DNA of 64,000 nt from Bolinopsis microptera (GCF_026151205.1 NC_087083.1:11714944-11778943), one strand, 5' to 3'; counted from the first letter of the stretch, positions 1 through 10,045 are shown. The notes: a model not told the origin generated them from the sequence alone. Program-made: numbers and translations.

Positions 1-78
1 GAATTAAGTTAGGCTCATATTTAGGCGAAACAAAACAATCTTAAATCTTTAATGTATAATGTTCGGCTTATTTTTCAG

Positions 79-1176
79 ACCCCAAATGTCCTGCTTCCCA
101 TCCCTACGCCTACAGTGACGGACGGTACTGTTGTAAATCGAACAAGGAGAAGTACTACGGTCCACATGGTAGCAAGTGTGATGGCAGTGTGATTCAGAGA
201 GACAGTACATGCTGCGAGGGAGACCAGCACACGCCGTGTCCCAGTGGAAACTGTGAGAATTACCAAGGTACGGGTGACCTTAGAAGTGTTAAATCAATTT
301 AAAGAATCGTATATATATACATATTTGTAGCTGTACTTCTACAAATTAAAAGCCTGTGTCGATATATAATAGATATGTATACTATAGATAATATATTCCT
401 CAATATTATTCCTTATTACTTTTCTTATCAATCTCACAAAATGAGTATTCTAGCAATTTGTGAGATTTAGCTTCACTGTAAATAAAATAAGTTAATTCTA
501 TTAAAACACATTAATATATTTAAAAAACTCTTTTTAAAGAGGTTTGTGGCTGTGACAACATCAATGGCGATGACTACGAAGTTACTGACATCGAATACGA
601 CATGGATAATAAAACTGTTTCTGCAGTTCGGCCTGATCTCGTTGAGTGAGTTTCGCAGTATACGAAATAGCGAAATCGAATTAATTTTTGTTAGACTTTA
701 TATAATTGTTTAATCACTTATTACATAATTATGTAATAAGGTTTCAATCGTTTAATCCGTTTAATTCGTTTATGAAAATTACAAATCGATTTAAATTTCA
801 GTGAAAAGGAATTGTGCACCGACGGACCGCCTTGGATGAGGGGGGTATGCCTTGCTTTGATGCACAGGAAGAAGGTTTACATTCCTTACGTGAAGACATG
901 GACTCACAAAAGATTGAACGGTACGTTAGATTAAATACTATAAAAATCCATAGTAAGGTCAAGCTGTGTTTTAAAAATTCAAGACGCACGACGGGGAAGT
1001 CTTAAGTTAATTTTATTAACAATCCTACGCAATCTAAGCTTAATTTCAAAATGCATGAACAGGAACGTTTTTTTTCAACTACTTAGAATTTAAATATTGT
1101 TAGTTTGATATTTTCAGGTTGTTCTTGCAAAGAAGAGGGAGTGCTGGAAGAGGGAGTGTCGAACAAAGTTCTGTAG
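79..1176 (+). CDS. Secreted Cys-rich protein, 3' exons (5' end outside window)
   Basis: Four exons join in frame with consensus borders: 79-267, 540-645, 802-920 and 1118-1176 (stop TAG 1174-1176). The donors are gtacgg, gtgagt and gtacgt, and each acceptor ends in AG after a short AT- or T-rich stretch. Exon 1 encodes a compact Cys-rich module beginning PKCPASHPYAYSDGRYCC, with eight cysteines in about 60 residues. I recall modules of this CPxSHPYAY...CC type from secreted proteins of cnidarians and other marine invertebrates, where the function is not established. Exon 2 is acidic (VCGCDNINGDDYEV) and exon 3 holds CTDGPPWMRGVCLALMHRKK. No membrane segment is visible, so the product is probably extracellular. 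The stop codon lies inside a dispersed repeat (see 1168-1557), so the native C-terminus may have been replaced. The start codon and signal peptide are off the left edge. Intron phases are consistent across all four exons; the function is unknown. Confidence 0.68.
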
Positions 1177-1557
1177 AATGTATGTAGTTGTACGACCGCC
1201 CACGTGCAAATTAGATAATAAATAGGAAGTTGCATAGTAACCATGGTAACGGTGTTCAAAAGCGCACGTGCACATGCAATTACATGCAGTCTGTATTACC
1301 AAGACGAGTTCGTTAGTGTTCTCCTTGATCATTTCATGTTTAATTCCTGTTTAATTCCTGTTTAATTCCTGTTTAATTTATACAAAGATTTGCGAGCGCC
1401 ATTTCGATCGGTTTTTAGTTTTTACGTTGTGTTCAGTGCGATCAGCTACATTTTAATCGGCTGTATCTTCGATTGTGACGGATATTTGTTGATGCTATAA
1501 AAACTGACTACCAAAGAATACTATTAGCTTCCTCCCTGTGACCACGGGCTTTCTAGC
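1168..1557 (-). mobile_element. Dispersed repeat, copy A (family with copies near 28.3 and 54.7 kb)
   Basis: Read on the minus strand this copy starts CTAGAAAGCCCGTGGTCACA and ends near ACATTCTACAG. It shares most of its length with 28306-28612 and 54763-55050, including the TTTGCACGTGGGCGGTCGTA block and the GAAGATACAGCCGATTTAAA block. No ORF is seen. The family looks like a short non-autonomous transposon; the class is uncertain. The right-hand end supplies the stop codon of the preceding Cys-rich gene. Confidence 0.7.
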
Positions 1558-1950
1558 ATTATTTTAAAATTGATAACATGGCTACAACTACAAGCATCAT
1601 TAAAATTGTGTGCAATTATTTTAGTCACTGAAGAAGCAGTATAGTACTCAAGCTTCATATTTTTAGTGACAAATTATCGAATTCGTTGCACATAGAAAAA
1701 TCAATTAATCAAAATATCATTCTGTTTATCAATCATGAAAATAACCCAGGTGAGTAGAAGTAGAGACAGTGAGGATGTCTGGAGCGTTTGAGGACAAGAA
1801 CATATTTAGATTAGATGATTAAAAGATTAGAAGATAAGAAGAATAGAAGATTAAAAGATTAGAAGATCAGAAGATTTCATTTGATCAATTTTTCCTACCT
1901 TTCGCTTAAGACTTGTTTTTTCATTCGATAAACTTATACTGTGATCAGTG
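1558..1950. other. AT-rich spacer
   Basis: No gene is seen. A short purine-rich stretch near 1815-1880 repeats variants of agattagaagat. It is low-complexity sequence of no recognisable function. Confidence 0.5.
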
Positions 1951-1959
1951 GCTCTTACT

Positions 1960-2052
1960 TAACGGGTGATACTCGTAAAATATTTGTTCCATATATTAGG
2001 ACCGTCGACGAGTCCAACTCGGTGCGCGTCCTGGTAGGTTGTAAACCTACAA
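1960..2052 (+). mobile_element. 93 bp MITE, family 1, copy 1
   Basis: The element begins taacgggtgatactcg and ends gtaaacctacaa. It is flanked by an exact 9 bp direct repeat, gctcttact, at 1951-1959 and 2053-2061. Internally GAGT/ACTC and AGGAC/GTCCT can pair around gtcgacgagtcc, and GTAGGTT-gta-AACCTAC forms a 7 bp hairpin at the right end. Other copies are at 6349-6440 and, inverted, 6524-6618. A 9 bp target duplication would fit a Mutator-type element, but no autonomous partner is visible. Confidence 0.8.
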
Positions 2053-2485
2053 GCTCTTACTAATTCGCTCGCCCAAAAATTTCACGTGACTTTGGTTTTT
2101 ATGGTTTTGCAGCCGTACAAAATGGTTTTACATAAACCCTAATCCCAACCCTAACCCTAACCATAATCCCGAAGCTATCCATAACCCTTACCACAACCGT
2201 AACCCTAGTTGTAACAAAGCCAGGTTGTGAGAAAAATAAAACATATTTTGCTATGAGTATAACTATGAGCACCCAAAACATATAAAAATGTCGATACAAT
2301 CGACCACCATGATATTAAACGTCTTGTACTGATTTTTTAAGACCTAAAACTAACATTACAGGACGTGAAGAATAAAGATCTTATCGTTATCATTACATGC
2401 ATAGAATAATCTAACTCTACATAATATAACCCTTATAATTCGTAACGATATACGCTATAATTATTTATGTCACATAAATCGTCCC

Positions 2486-2491
2486 TTTATT
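2486..2491 (-). promoter_or_regulatory. Poly(A) signal AATAAA for the Ly6-type gene
   Basis: The minus strand reads AATAAA about 20 nt downstream of the stop codon of the Ly6-type gene, a normal position for cleavage and polyadenylation. Confidence 0.55.
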
Positions 2492-2511
2492 TTGTCTAAG
2501 TCTTGTTAAGC

Positions 2512-3033
2512 TTAAAATAGAGTGACTGCAAGGCAAGAGACGAGCTGGATGAGAAGGAAAGAGAATGTTATTTTACTTTCCGAGGATACATAGTTCTCCC
2601 TTTCTCCGTCGTCCTGGGATATCATGTTGCAGTTATCAGTGCTGCAGACTTCCAATTTGCAGGAAATAACATTGTTATCTCCTACATCGTCTTCTAAACC
2701 TTCACACATGGCATCCTCCGTGTTTTCCGCAGTGGAGCCGTCCGGCAGACACACTCTTCCGACCATGTCAACTGTCATTGATTCACCTTCTACAATTAAG
2801 CTTACAGTTGCACAGACCATTTCGATTTGACTTTCATCACAAGGCATCATGCTGGATGAGTCACAGCCTGAAGGTAATTCTCCGGTCTTGAACAATCCAC
2901 CATTCGATTCCATAATTTCCTTCGTGGCATCGGAGTCGTACTTGAAGGCTGCCTCGCTACACTGATAACAACTGATAGCCTTGGTACAAATCGCAATACA
3001 ACTTGCAGCTATTATAGCTAATATTATCTTCAT
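2512..3033 (-). CDS. Ly6/uPAR-like three-finger GPI-anchored protein
   Basis: A single-exon ORF of 173 residues. Residues 1-19 (MKIILAIIAASCIAICTKA) are a signal peptide. The mature chain opens with ISCYQCS, the typical first-finger CxxC of Ly6/uPAR domains, and closes the domain with CSTDNCN, the family's hallmark CxxxxCN ending. Between them lie further cysteines (GCDSSSMMPCDES, VCATVS, RVCLPDG, MCEGL, ISCKLEVC) able to form the usual disulphides. The last ~20 residues (FSFLLIQLVSCLAVTLF) are hydrophobic after a polar spacer, as expected for a GPI-attachment signal. The protein is therefore predicted on the outer cell surface. Ligand and role cannot be inferred, since the family covers adhesion, receptor modulation and immune or regeneration roles. 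Many Ly6 genes have introns; this one appears uninterrupted. A TATA-like run (minus strand of 3095-3105) lies ~60 nt upstream of the ATG. Confidence 0.82.
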   Translation of the reverse strand: MKIILAIIAASCIAICTKAISCYQCSEAAFKYDSDATKEIMESNGGLFKTGELPSGCDSSSMMPCDESQIEMVCATVSLIVEGESMTVDMVGRVCLPDGSTAENTEDAMCEGLEDDVGDNNVISCKLEVCSTDNCNMISQDDGERENYVSSESKITFSFLLIQLVSCLAVTLF

Positions 3034-3477
3034 CTTCTTAACTTCTGCTACTGAGACATGTTAATCAAAGCACGGTACACTTCAGAGTTCAGATGTATAT
3101 AATAATAGTAACAATCAATCAAAGATATCAATAAAAAATATTTCATTAAAGGATACTAATAAAAGACAGACATATTAAATATAATATATTTTAAACTAAT
3201 TACAACACTACAAATCTATTACATTTATTGAGGATGATACAGAAGAAATGTATTTAATGTAGTTATTGAGGAGTCCTAACTCTCCTCACATCCTCAAATG
3301 GAGTTTTCTTTCTACCATATATATATAATTATATATAACTGATAATCGTCTAGGGAAAAATATGAAATAACTCATCATGGATCACGTTATTTAATTTTAC
3401 GGAACATGTGGGATTGCTCAATGCAACCTGATATAGTGTGTATATATAATGTGAAAGAAATTGTATTCAAAATTATG
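3034..3477. other. AT-rich spacer upstream of the Ly6-type gene
   Basis: This contains the presumed promoter of the minus-strand Ly6-type gene and short AT runs (atatatataattatatata at 3318-3338). Nothing else is recognisable. Confidence 0.4.
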
Positions 3478-3871
3478 GAAAGATCAAGGATCGAATGAGT
3501 AAAAACTAAAAACCGTATTTACTTTTAGCGCTCGCTCTCATATCTAAATATCTTGCTATCACTTAACGACACGTCACCAATGATAATAACAATTAGGATA
3601 AACAATACCCAACGAAGAGCTAGCAACTATATCAGACAGCTGTGGAGACTGATAACGGAAGCCAAATATTAGACTTTATAATTGGTTTGGGGGAGCTGTA
3701 AACCAATTATCTAATCACCTCGAAATGAGGAATGTGTCTAGCTGTTAACTGGGACTTGAAATGATATATGATGTAGTTAAAATATGTCAAGAGGAAATCG
3801 GATGATCTAATGAATCACTTTACACTCGACTATTAGGTTTTTTGTTTGGGACTGGCCCAAAGAACCAGCCA

Positions 3872-3968
3872 TTACCTGGCTGGGGACCCCAGGCTATATA
3901 ATGTTCATGAACAACCACCGCGAATAGAGATTCGACGGAATGATCATAGGCTGAGCTCCACCCAGTAA
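3872..3968 (+). mobile_element. MITE family 2, copy 1
   Basis: The element has inverted ends TTACCTGG and CCCAGTAA and is flanked on both sides by accagcca, an 8 bp target duplication. The core contains ggggaccccaggctata and gagattcgacggaatga. Related copies are at 5149-5250, 6623-6714 and 7759-7851. Confidence 0.75.
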
Positions 3969-4477
3969 ACCAGCCAAGGTTTACTCAAAAATATATAAAA
4001 TATAATAATTATTATCTATTAAAAGTCAAAAACTCACACATGCACAAGATTAGATATTATGACTCATGACTTACTTAAAGTTAAACACGTTTAACTTAGA
4101 AATAAATGGCCCTGAGGGATTATTCAGATCCAAACCCTTTACTCTGACCCAATCATATTCCTAACTATATTCTTATCTGGAGTACAATTGGATGTACCGA
4201 AAGCACATCCAATTTGATACGTATGAACTATGAAATAGTTCGATAACTTGCTTTATTCTGCACGTTGACGTCATGTTTATACCAAAATCAAAATTGAACA
4301 GAGAATAGTTATGAAGATCAAAAATCGAATGAGTAAAAACCGTATTTCATATTTACTTTTAGCGCTCGCTCTCATATCTAAATAATGTCTTGTTGTCACT
4401 AAAGACACGTCACCAATTACAATAACAAGGATATACAATACCCAACGAAGAGCTACTGCTAGCAACTATATCAGACA

Positions 4478-4904
4478 TTCATGTATCACGTCGTGACCCC
4501 CAATGTCGTTTCACTGTAAAGTTCACTGTAGAGTTCACTGTAGAGTTCACTGTAGAGTTCACTGTAGAGTTCACTGTAGAGTTCACTGTAGAGTTCACTG
4601 TAGAGTTCACTGTAGAGTTCACTGTAGAGTTCACTGTAGAGTTCACTGTAGAGTTCACTGTAGAGTTCACTGTAGAGTTCACTGTAGAGTTCACTGTAGA
4701 GTTCACTGTAGAGTTCACTGTAGAGTTCACTGTAGAGTTCACTGTAGAGTTCACTGTATAGTTCACTGTAGAGTTCACTGTAGAGTTCACTGTAGAGTTC
4801 ACTGTAGAGTTCACTGTAGAGTTCACTGTAGAGTTCACTGTAGAGTTTTTACGATACAGGGGGAGCCGCGCACTCGTACGCGGCGGTCGTACAACGTATA
4901 ACAA
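4478..4904 (+). mobile_element. Insertion carrying a 12 bp minisatellite, flanked by an 8 bp target duplication
   Basis: The duplicated 800 bp segment is interrupted only in its second copy. The first copy has atcagaca once, in atatcagacagctg; here atcagaca occurs at 4470-4477 and again at 4905-4912, directly bordering the insert. Most of the insert (about 4509-4846) is a near-perfect array of gttcactgtaga (12 bp, ~28 units). It is followed by a GC-rich end (ggagccgcgcactcgtacgc). The ends are TTcaTgTA and RC TTgtTaTA, only weakly inverted. This is best read as a small non-autonomous DNA transposon whose interior is a satellite. Confidence 0.78.
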
Positions 4905-5148
4905 ATCAGACAGCTGTGGAGACTGGGTAACGGAAGCCAAATATTAGACTTTATAATTGGTTTGGGGGAGCTGTAAACCAATTATCTAAGCACCTCGAAA
5001 TGAGGAATGCGTCTTATAGCGGTTAACTGGGACTTGAAATGATATATGATGTAGTTAAAATATGTCAAGAGGTAATCGGATGATCTGATGAATCACTTTA
5101 CACTCGACTATTAGGTTTTTGTTAGGGACTGCCCCAAAGAATCAGCCA

Positions 5149-5250
5149 TTACCTGGCTGGGGACCCCAGGCTATAATGTTCATGTCTCATGAACAACCAC
5201 CGCGAATAGAGATTCGACGGAATGATCATAGGCTGAGTGTCGCCCAGTAA
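5149..5250 (+). mobile_element. MITE family 2, copy 2
   Basis: The same ends as copy 1 (ttacctggctgggg...cgcccagtaa), in the equivalent place in the second copy of the 800 bp duplication, so it was duplicated with its host. The flanks are atcagcca and accagcca, one mismatch. Confidence 0.72.
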
Positions 5251-6348
5251 ACCAGCCAAGGTTTACTCAAAAATATATAAAATATAATAATTATTGTCTA
5301 TTGAAAGTCAAAAACTCACACATGCACAAGATTAGATATTATGACTCATGACTTACTTATAGTTTTTATAAAGTTAAACACGTTTAACTTATAGAAGTAA
5401 ATGGCCCTGAGGGATTATTCAGATCCAAAACCTTTACTCTGACCCCAATCATATTCCTAACTATATTCTTATCTGGAGTATATACTTATACTTATAGTTA
5501 TATGTTAAAACCCTAACTATAACTAAACGACCTGCGTTATATCTCCACCGAAACACGAAAGCACATCCATGAATTTGATACGTATGAAATAGTTCGATAA
5601 CTTGCTTTATTCTGCACGTTGACGTCATGTTTATAAACATGATATATGATTTTAGTTTATATGATTTATTTAGTTAACACACGTCAAGAGGTAATACTAA
5701 TGGGATGATCTGTTGAATAACTCTACACTCGACTATCATGTATTTGTTAGGGACCGGCCCAAAGTACTATAGCCGATGTTTATACTCAAAAAGTCAAAAA
5801 CTCACACAAGATTAGAAATAAATAATGTTATTGTGACTTACTTAAAGTTAAACACGTTTTTTAGAAATAAATGGCCCTGAGGGATTATTCAGATCCAAAC
5901 CCTTTACTCTGACCCCCAGGCCCAATGGCCAATCATATTCCTAACTATATTCTTATCTGGAGTATATACGTATTATACTTATAGTTATATGCTAAAACCC
6001 TTGCTCTATCCAGAGCCCTTGCGCTTGCAGTAGCGCGCGCCCGCCTCACGGCAGTAAAAAGGGCCGCTCTAGCCATCAACCCACCCAACAATTTTGGCAC
6101 CACTCATTTTGTCCTCATATGCGACGTGTGTAGCCTTTCAGACATTGATTGCGTAAACGAGGTGTCGTACGTCACCTCAAGTGTCAAGATCGGGTGACAG
6201 GGGGCTGACCATGCCTGAACCTAATTGATCATTGATTGGGTCTGAGGTCACGTGACTATGACGTCACCAGACCTTGTCCTCCGTTTCCCGCTCATTGGAC
6301 CAGGTGAGCTTGCATGCTTGTGAGTGTAAGTGTAAGTACAGCTTTTCT

Positions 6349-6440
6349 TAACGGGTGATACTCGTAAAATATCTGTTCCATATATTGGACCGTCGACGAG
6401 TCCAACTCGGCGCGCGTCCTGGTAGGTTGTAAACCTACAA
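6349..6440 (+). mobile_element. 93 bp MITE, family 1, copy 2
   Basis: Nearly identical to 1960-2052. It is bordered by agcttttct at 6340-6348 and 6441-6449, an exact 9 bp target duplication with a different sequence from copy 1, so the transposition was independent. Confidence 0.8.
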
Positions 6441-6523
6441 AGCTTTTCTTGACATGTGAAACAAGCGCGCCCGAAGTGGCGCGAAAGCACATGGTTAGGT
6501 GAACTAAAACCCTAACCATAACT

Positions 6524-6618
6524 TTTTAGGTTTATAACCTACCAGGATGCGCGCCGAGTTGGACTCGTCGACGGTCCTGGAATAATATTTGGAAATATTT
6601 TAAGAGTATCACCCGTTA
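6524..6618 (-). mobile_element. 93 bp MITE, family 1, inverted diverged copy
   Basis: This is the reverse complement of the family 1 element, with several substitutions. No clear target duplication remains. It is followed after four bases by a family 2 element. Confidence 0.7.
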
Positions 6619-6622
6619 ACTA

Positions 6623-6714
6623 TTACCTGGGGACCTCAGGCTATTATGTTCATAAAAGATTTTATTATGTTCATAGAGATTCGGCGGAATGACAGGCTGA
6701 GCGCAGCCCAGTAA
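6623..6714 (+). mobile_element. MITE family 2, copy 3
   Basis: It runs from ttacctggggacctcaggct to cagcccagtaa, with the family core gagattcggcggaatgacag. No matching flanks are seen. Confidence 0.65.
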
Positions 6715-6732
6715 CACGACATTGATTGTTTA

Positions 6733-6806
6733 GTTGATCTAACCAGAGCCCTTTCGCTTGCAGTAGCGCGCGCTACTGCAAGCGAAAGGGCGTTGGTTAG
6801 AGCAAC
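6733..6806. repeat. 74 bp GC-rich palindrome
   Basis: The two arms meet at GCGCGC (centre near 6769/6770). The left arm reads ctaacca..gccctttcgcttgcag and the right arm is its complement, ending in tggttag. There are only a few mismatches (ga/gt near each outer end). A half-copy of one arm (agcccttgcgcttgcagtag) is at about 6015-6035. It could extrude as a cruciform or be two abutting inverted ends. Confidence 0.85.
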
Positions 6807-7758
6807 TTATATACTTGTGAAACAAGCGCGTCACGTAGTACTTGACCATTGTTAATGATTTGGTCCGGCGCGCGCTACATTTCGAGAACAGAGAAGAAAG
6901 CGGCGCGCGCTACTTCGAAGAAATTTAGACGAGTAACATCCGTCAACGCAGTACGCGTATACACATGGCCATGTGAAATTGTTTAGGGCTCGGGTTAGGG
7001 TTTATGTAAAACCGTTTTGTTCGGCTGCAAAACCATAAAAACTAAAGTCACGTGATAATTTTTGGGCGAGCGAATTAGTAAAAGCCTTATAATACACACA
7101 ATCAATTGTAGCGCGATGTGTTACTGTGCCGCGCCGCGCACTTAATAAGGCTTCTCACAGCGATCGGCTAGATCGGCGAAATGCGCTACTGTGCCGCGCC
7201 GAGCTGCCATGAATTGACATCGTCAATTAAACAATCAATTTTAGCTGCAGTGGTATAACAGACTGAGCACTATCCAGTAAGCTAATTTATTGTTAGTGGA
7301 CTATCCCTCTGTGCGTTCCTTTTATTTACAGTACTTTACTTTGAAAAAGACGCGCGCTATTTTGGAAAAGTTGGACGGTTATCATCCGAACATTTTGGCT
7401 ATGGAATTGAGGAGCAATATGCTTTATATAATGCTTAGCAAAATGCTTTATATATTATTAGTAATTGTTATGTCATATAATCGTATAGTTACGTTTTTCA
7501 AATGCGAGTTTAAATTATCTGTATTACGGCAGATGGCTGATATTTGTTAAAAAAGGTCCGTTTCTATGTATCAGTAGTAAAGTTTCTACTTCAAGTAGGC
7601 AAGGCTTAATGGCTAGAGTAAGGTATAGTAGTACGATGATTTCGCTCGTAAGATACCATTGTCAAGCTTGCATTGGGGCAATTTCACTGGTCCATTTATA
7701 AACCAGTTCATGCAAATCTATATCAATGATATCACTAAAACTAAATCAATATTTTAGC

Positions 7759-7851
7759 TTAGCTGGGGACCCCAGGCTATATTGTTCATAAACATAGAAT
7801 AGAGATTCGGCGGAATGACAGTTAGGCGGAGGCTGACCGCCGCCCAGTAAT
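7759..7851 (+). mobile_element. MITE family 2, copy 4
   Basis: The ends are TTAGCTGGG and CCCAGTAA, with an exact 9 bp duplication tattttagc at 7750-7758 and 7852-7860. This is the clearest boundary evidence for family 2. Confidence 0.8.
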
Positions 7852-8089
7852 ATTTTAGCATATCGGTATCCTAGCTATCCAAAATCTCTATGTATATCAT
7901 TGTAACGTCGAGAGTTACAAGAGAATGATATTTCATGTTCCAATACACAATATATCCTTGCACGTGGTATTCTTACAATAATATCCTTACAAAGTACTAA
8001 AGTACCCTATTCAAAGTACTAAAGGATCCCCATGGCCTACATGGAATTCTCTAGACTTTACAAATCTCCATTTTCCTACTCTCCCTCCT

Positions 8090-9019
8090 TCCCTCCGTTC
8101 ATCAGTTCCTGATCTTCAATCCTTCATCAACCACCGTCTTCTTCCTGAGAACGAGCACCTCCTTCCTCGCGGTGACTACAAGGAGTTCCTGGAACTGACG
8201 AAGCTTTACCTTGGTGGGACAGTTGAGCAAAAGAAGAGGTGGACCTTCAAGATATGCCAGGTGGATGTCGAAAGCGATCTACATTCTGAAGCTGGCACTC
8301 ATCGGCCATCAACTCAACTAATCAAAACTCTCCTGGCAGAAGGAGAAAGTCCGCCTCCTAGCCCCTTGGATTGTGTTTTGCTACATGCAGTTCTTGTTCC
8401 TTTCCTTTGAAGATTTAGATTTAAATATTGAGCCCTTTGGCTAGAGAATACTTTCTTGAATATTTTCGATAGTTTTTAATATTGGTAATTTTAATGAATT
8501 GTAGTTGATTGATATGTAATATTTAGGCCCGTGGCCAGTTTTCAAGTTCTTGTTCCTTTCTCCGTCCCTAGAAGATGCAGCAGTAAACGACCTCAAGCTG
8601 TTCTTATCTCTCAGAGGTTTAGCAAAGTCTCTGGAAGACTATCCAAGAATATCGTGAAGAAGACAAGCGCAATAATCCAGCGACACACTTGGTACCTCTC
8701 AGAAGAGTTGATTCCGATTGCCCTCTTCTCAGACAAAGTCCCGGACGAGGAGAAGGAAGTCCTTGCAGTTAAGATAGGAAAACTGCCGCCTCAAACTCTA
8801 CCTATCCAGAAACCTAAACTGCCTACAATCAGTGAGAAGTCTCGTCTTGGTGACTTGACTGACTTCGTGGGACCCCGCTCCATCCTCATCTTCCAGCTAA
8901 GCACTAAGCGTGTACCAGAAAGTTTCGGACTTCTACTCTTTCTAAACAAGAATTTCGCCGCGGTAACACCATGCACGATCAAATTTCCCTACTGCCTACA
9001 ATGTTATTGTTCTACTTGA
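8090..9019 (+). pseudogene. Broken ORF of transposon type
   Basis: Protein-like sequence runs through this region but needs several frame changes. One frame gives VPDLQSFINHRLLPENEHLL and ELTKLYLGGTVEQKKRWTFK. A second frame, from about 8255, gives RWMSKAIYILKLALIGHQLN, KVRLLAPWIVFCYMQFLFL. After a 155 bp interruption bordered by the direct repeat agttcttgttcctttc (near 8390 and 8545), a third stretch gives EDAAVNDLKLFLSLRGLAKS and a fourth gives RHTWYLSEELIPIALFSDKV and VPDEEKEVLAVKIGKLP. This resembles a widespread uncharacterised protein of repetitive elements in invertebrates; that link is from memory. The four frames and in-frame stops indicate a dead copy. The 8531-9019 ORF as read in one frame mixes true and false frames. 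Confidence 0.55.
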
Positions 9020-9514
9020 TTGTATCCCAGAGTGGTGTTTGGCGCACGTGATAATCGTTTTCATTATATTAGGCGTGCAGAACTTGTAAAATTCTGTGCG
9101 CATCTGAGGTGTCGCCGTTGATCTGTATGTGGTTGGGTTTTAGATCATTTCATATTTTGCGCGGTTCGTTTCGTGTTAACGTTGCGTATCATGTCATGTC
9201 ATATCATTACATTGTATGCCAACTTTATTGACTGTAATAAAATATTCTGTCTCATCTTAGTTAATATTTGTATCTAACTTAAACTAATACATTTTGATGC
9301 TTACTCGATACATCTACAGCACCATCGACTATATATAGGATTCTAGAAAAGCATACCGCAATCTTGATCGTAGTTGCTTCTTGAATGTAAATGTAAAGTA
9401 ACATCTGTTCTTAAACAGCTGATTTTATCAACTGATATAATAATTTAATTTGTTTTGACTTGCTGAATTTTATCACTCGTGTAATTTATTAAGCTTGTTT
9501 CAACAAAATAACAC
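9020..9514. other. Spacer
   Basis: There is an AATAAA on the plus strand near 9237 (gtaataaaatattctg), which could end a transcript of the broken element upstream. No other feature is seen. Confidence 0.35.
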
Positions 9515-9850
9515 TTTTTTTTTTTTTTTTTTTTTTTTTTTGGGTTGGGGCACCCACTTTACCTTCCTTTCGGAAGGCTACGTCCGTCTGGTGACTAACG
9601 TCTATTGGGGTCCCTCCGGTTGTAGGTGTCACAGGGTACGGGCACTTGGCATGGGCTAGTGCTCCTTACCCTCCAGAGGATAAAGCCTGGTGAGCGACGT
9701 TTTCCCGAAGGAAAACTGTCATAATGCTCGGTCTCGGGAGAGCACCACCCATGCCTAGGTGATCTCCCGGGCGCTCTTTTAGAACAGGCTGCCCCCTGTC
9801 TTTCTAGTGAGCAGACAGGAACCTACCGGGCATACCTGAGCATCTAGTAT
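9515..9850 (-). mobile_element. LINE or SINE 3' end with poly(A) tail
   Basis: The plus strand starts with ~27 T followed by gggttggggcacccactttacc and a GC-rich block unlike its AT-rich surroundings, with self-complementary pieces (ccttcctttcggaagg; cgttttcccgaaggaaaac). On the minus strand this reads as a retrotransposon 3' UTR followed by a poly(A) tail. No coding frame is evident and the left limit is uncertain. Confidence 0.6.
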
Positions 9851-10045
9851 CTCTTGCCCAAATCTATGATTTCTTTTATCTACGCGCGTCTTTGCGACGC
9901 GCGCGGTATAATGTTGACAATACTAAGCTACCAAGCAAATTTGTGTTTTGTGAAGACCCTTTTTTTGTTTAATTTGAAATTTTGGGCCGCATGTGACTTT
10001 TCTTTGTTTGTGTGTTTGTGTTGCTTCCGTTTACCGGAGTTTTTC

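Larger units (their letters stand above)
3478..5636 (+). repeat. Direct duplication of an ~800 bp segment (copies ~3478-4300 and ~4312-5636), third partial copy to ~5990
   Basis: Both copies start near gaatgagtaaaaac...cgtattt, share ttttagcgctcgctctcata, gtaaaccaattatctaa, cctcgaaatgaggaatg and gtttactcaaaaatatataa, and end at ctgcacgttgacgtcatgtt. The second copy is longer because it carries the minisatellite insertion at 4478-4904. A third, more diverged partial copy runs from ~5637 to ~5990 (cgtcaagaggtaat, agggattattcagatccaaa). No coding sequence is seen. Confidence 0.85.

Noticed and set aside
1985-2052. Hammerhead ribozyme in the 93 bp MITE
   Set aside because: gacgagtcc recalls the CUGANGA core, but no GAAA partner strand and no proper stem arrangement are present.
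2138-2215. Telomere-like ccctaaccctaa run
   Set aside because: Short, degenerate (ccctaatcccaaccctaaccctaaccataat) and internal; probably chance or part of a local repeat.
4479-4940. Repeat proteins on both strands (TVNS and CRVH repeats)
   Set aside because: Any frame of a 12 bp array without stops is open; this is the inserted minisatellite.
7290-7550. 86-codon plus-strand ORF
   Set aside because: No homology that I can recognise, and it lies between MITE copies in repetitive DNA.
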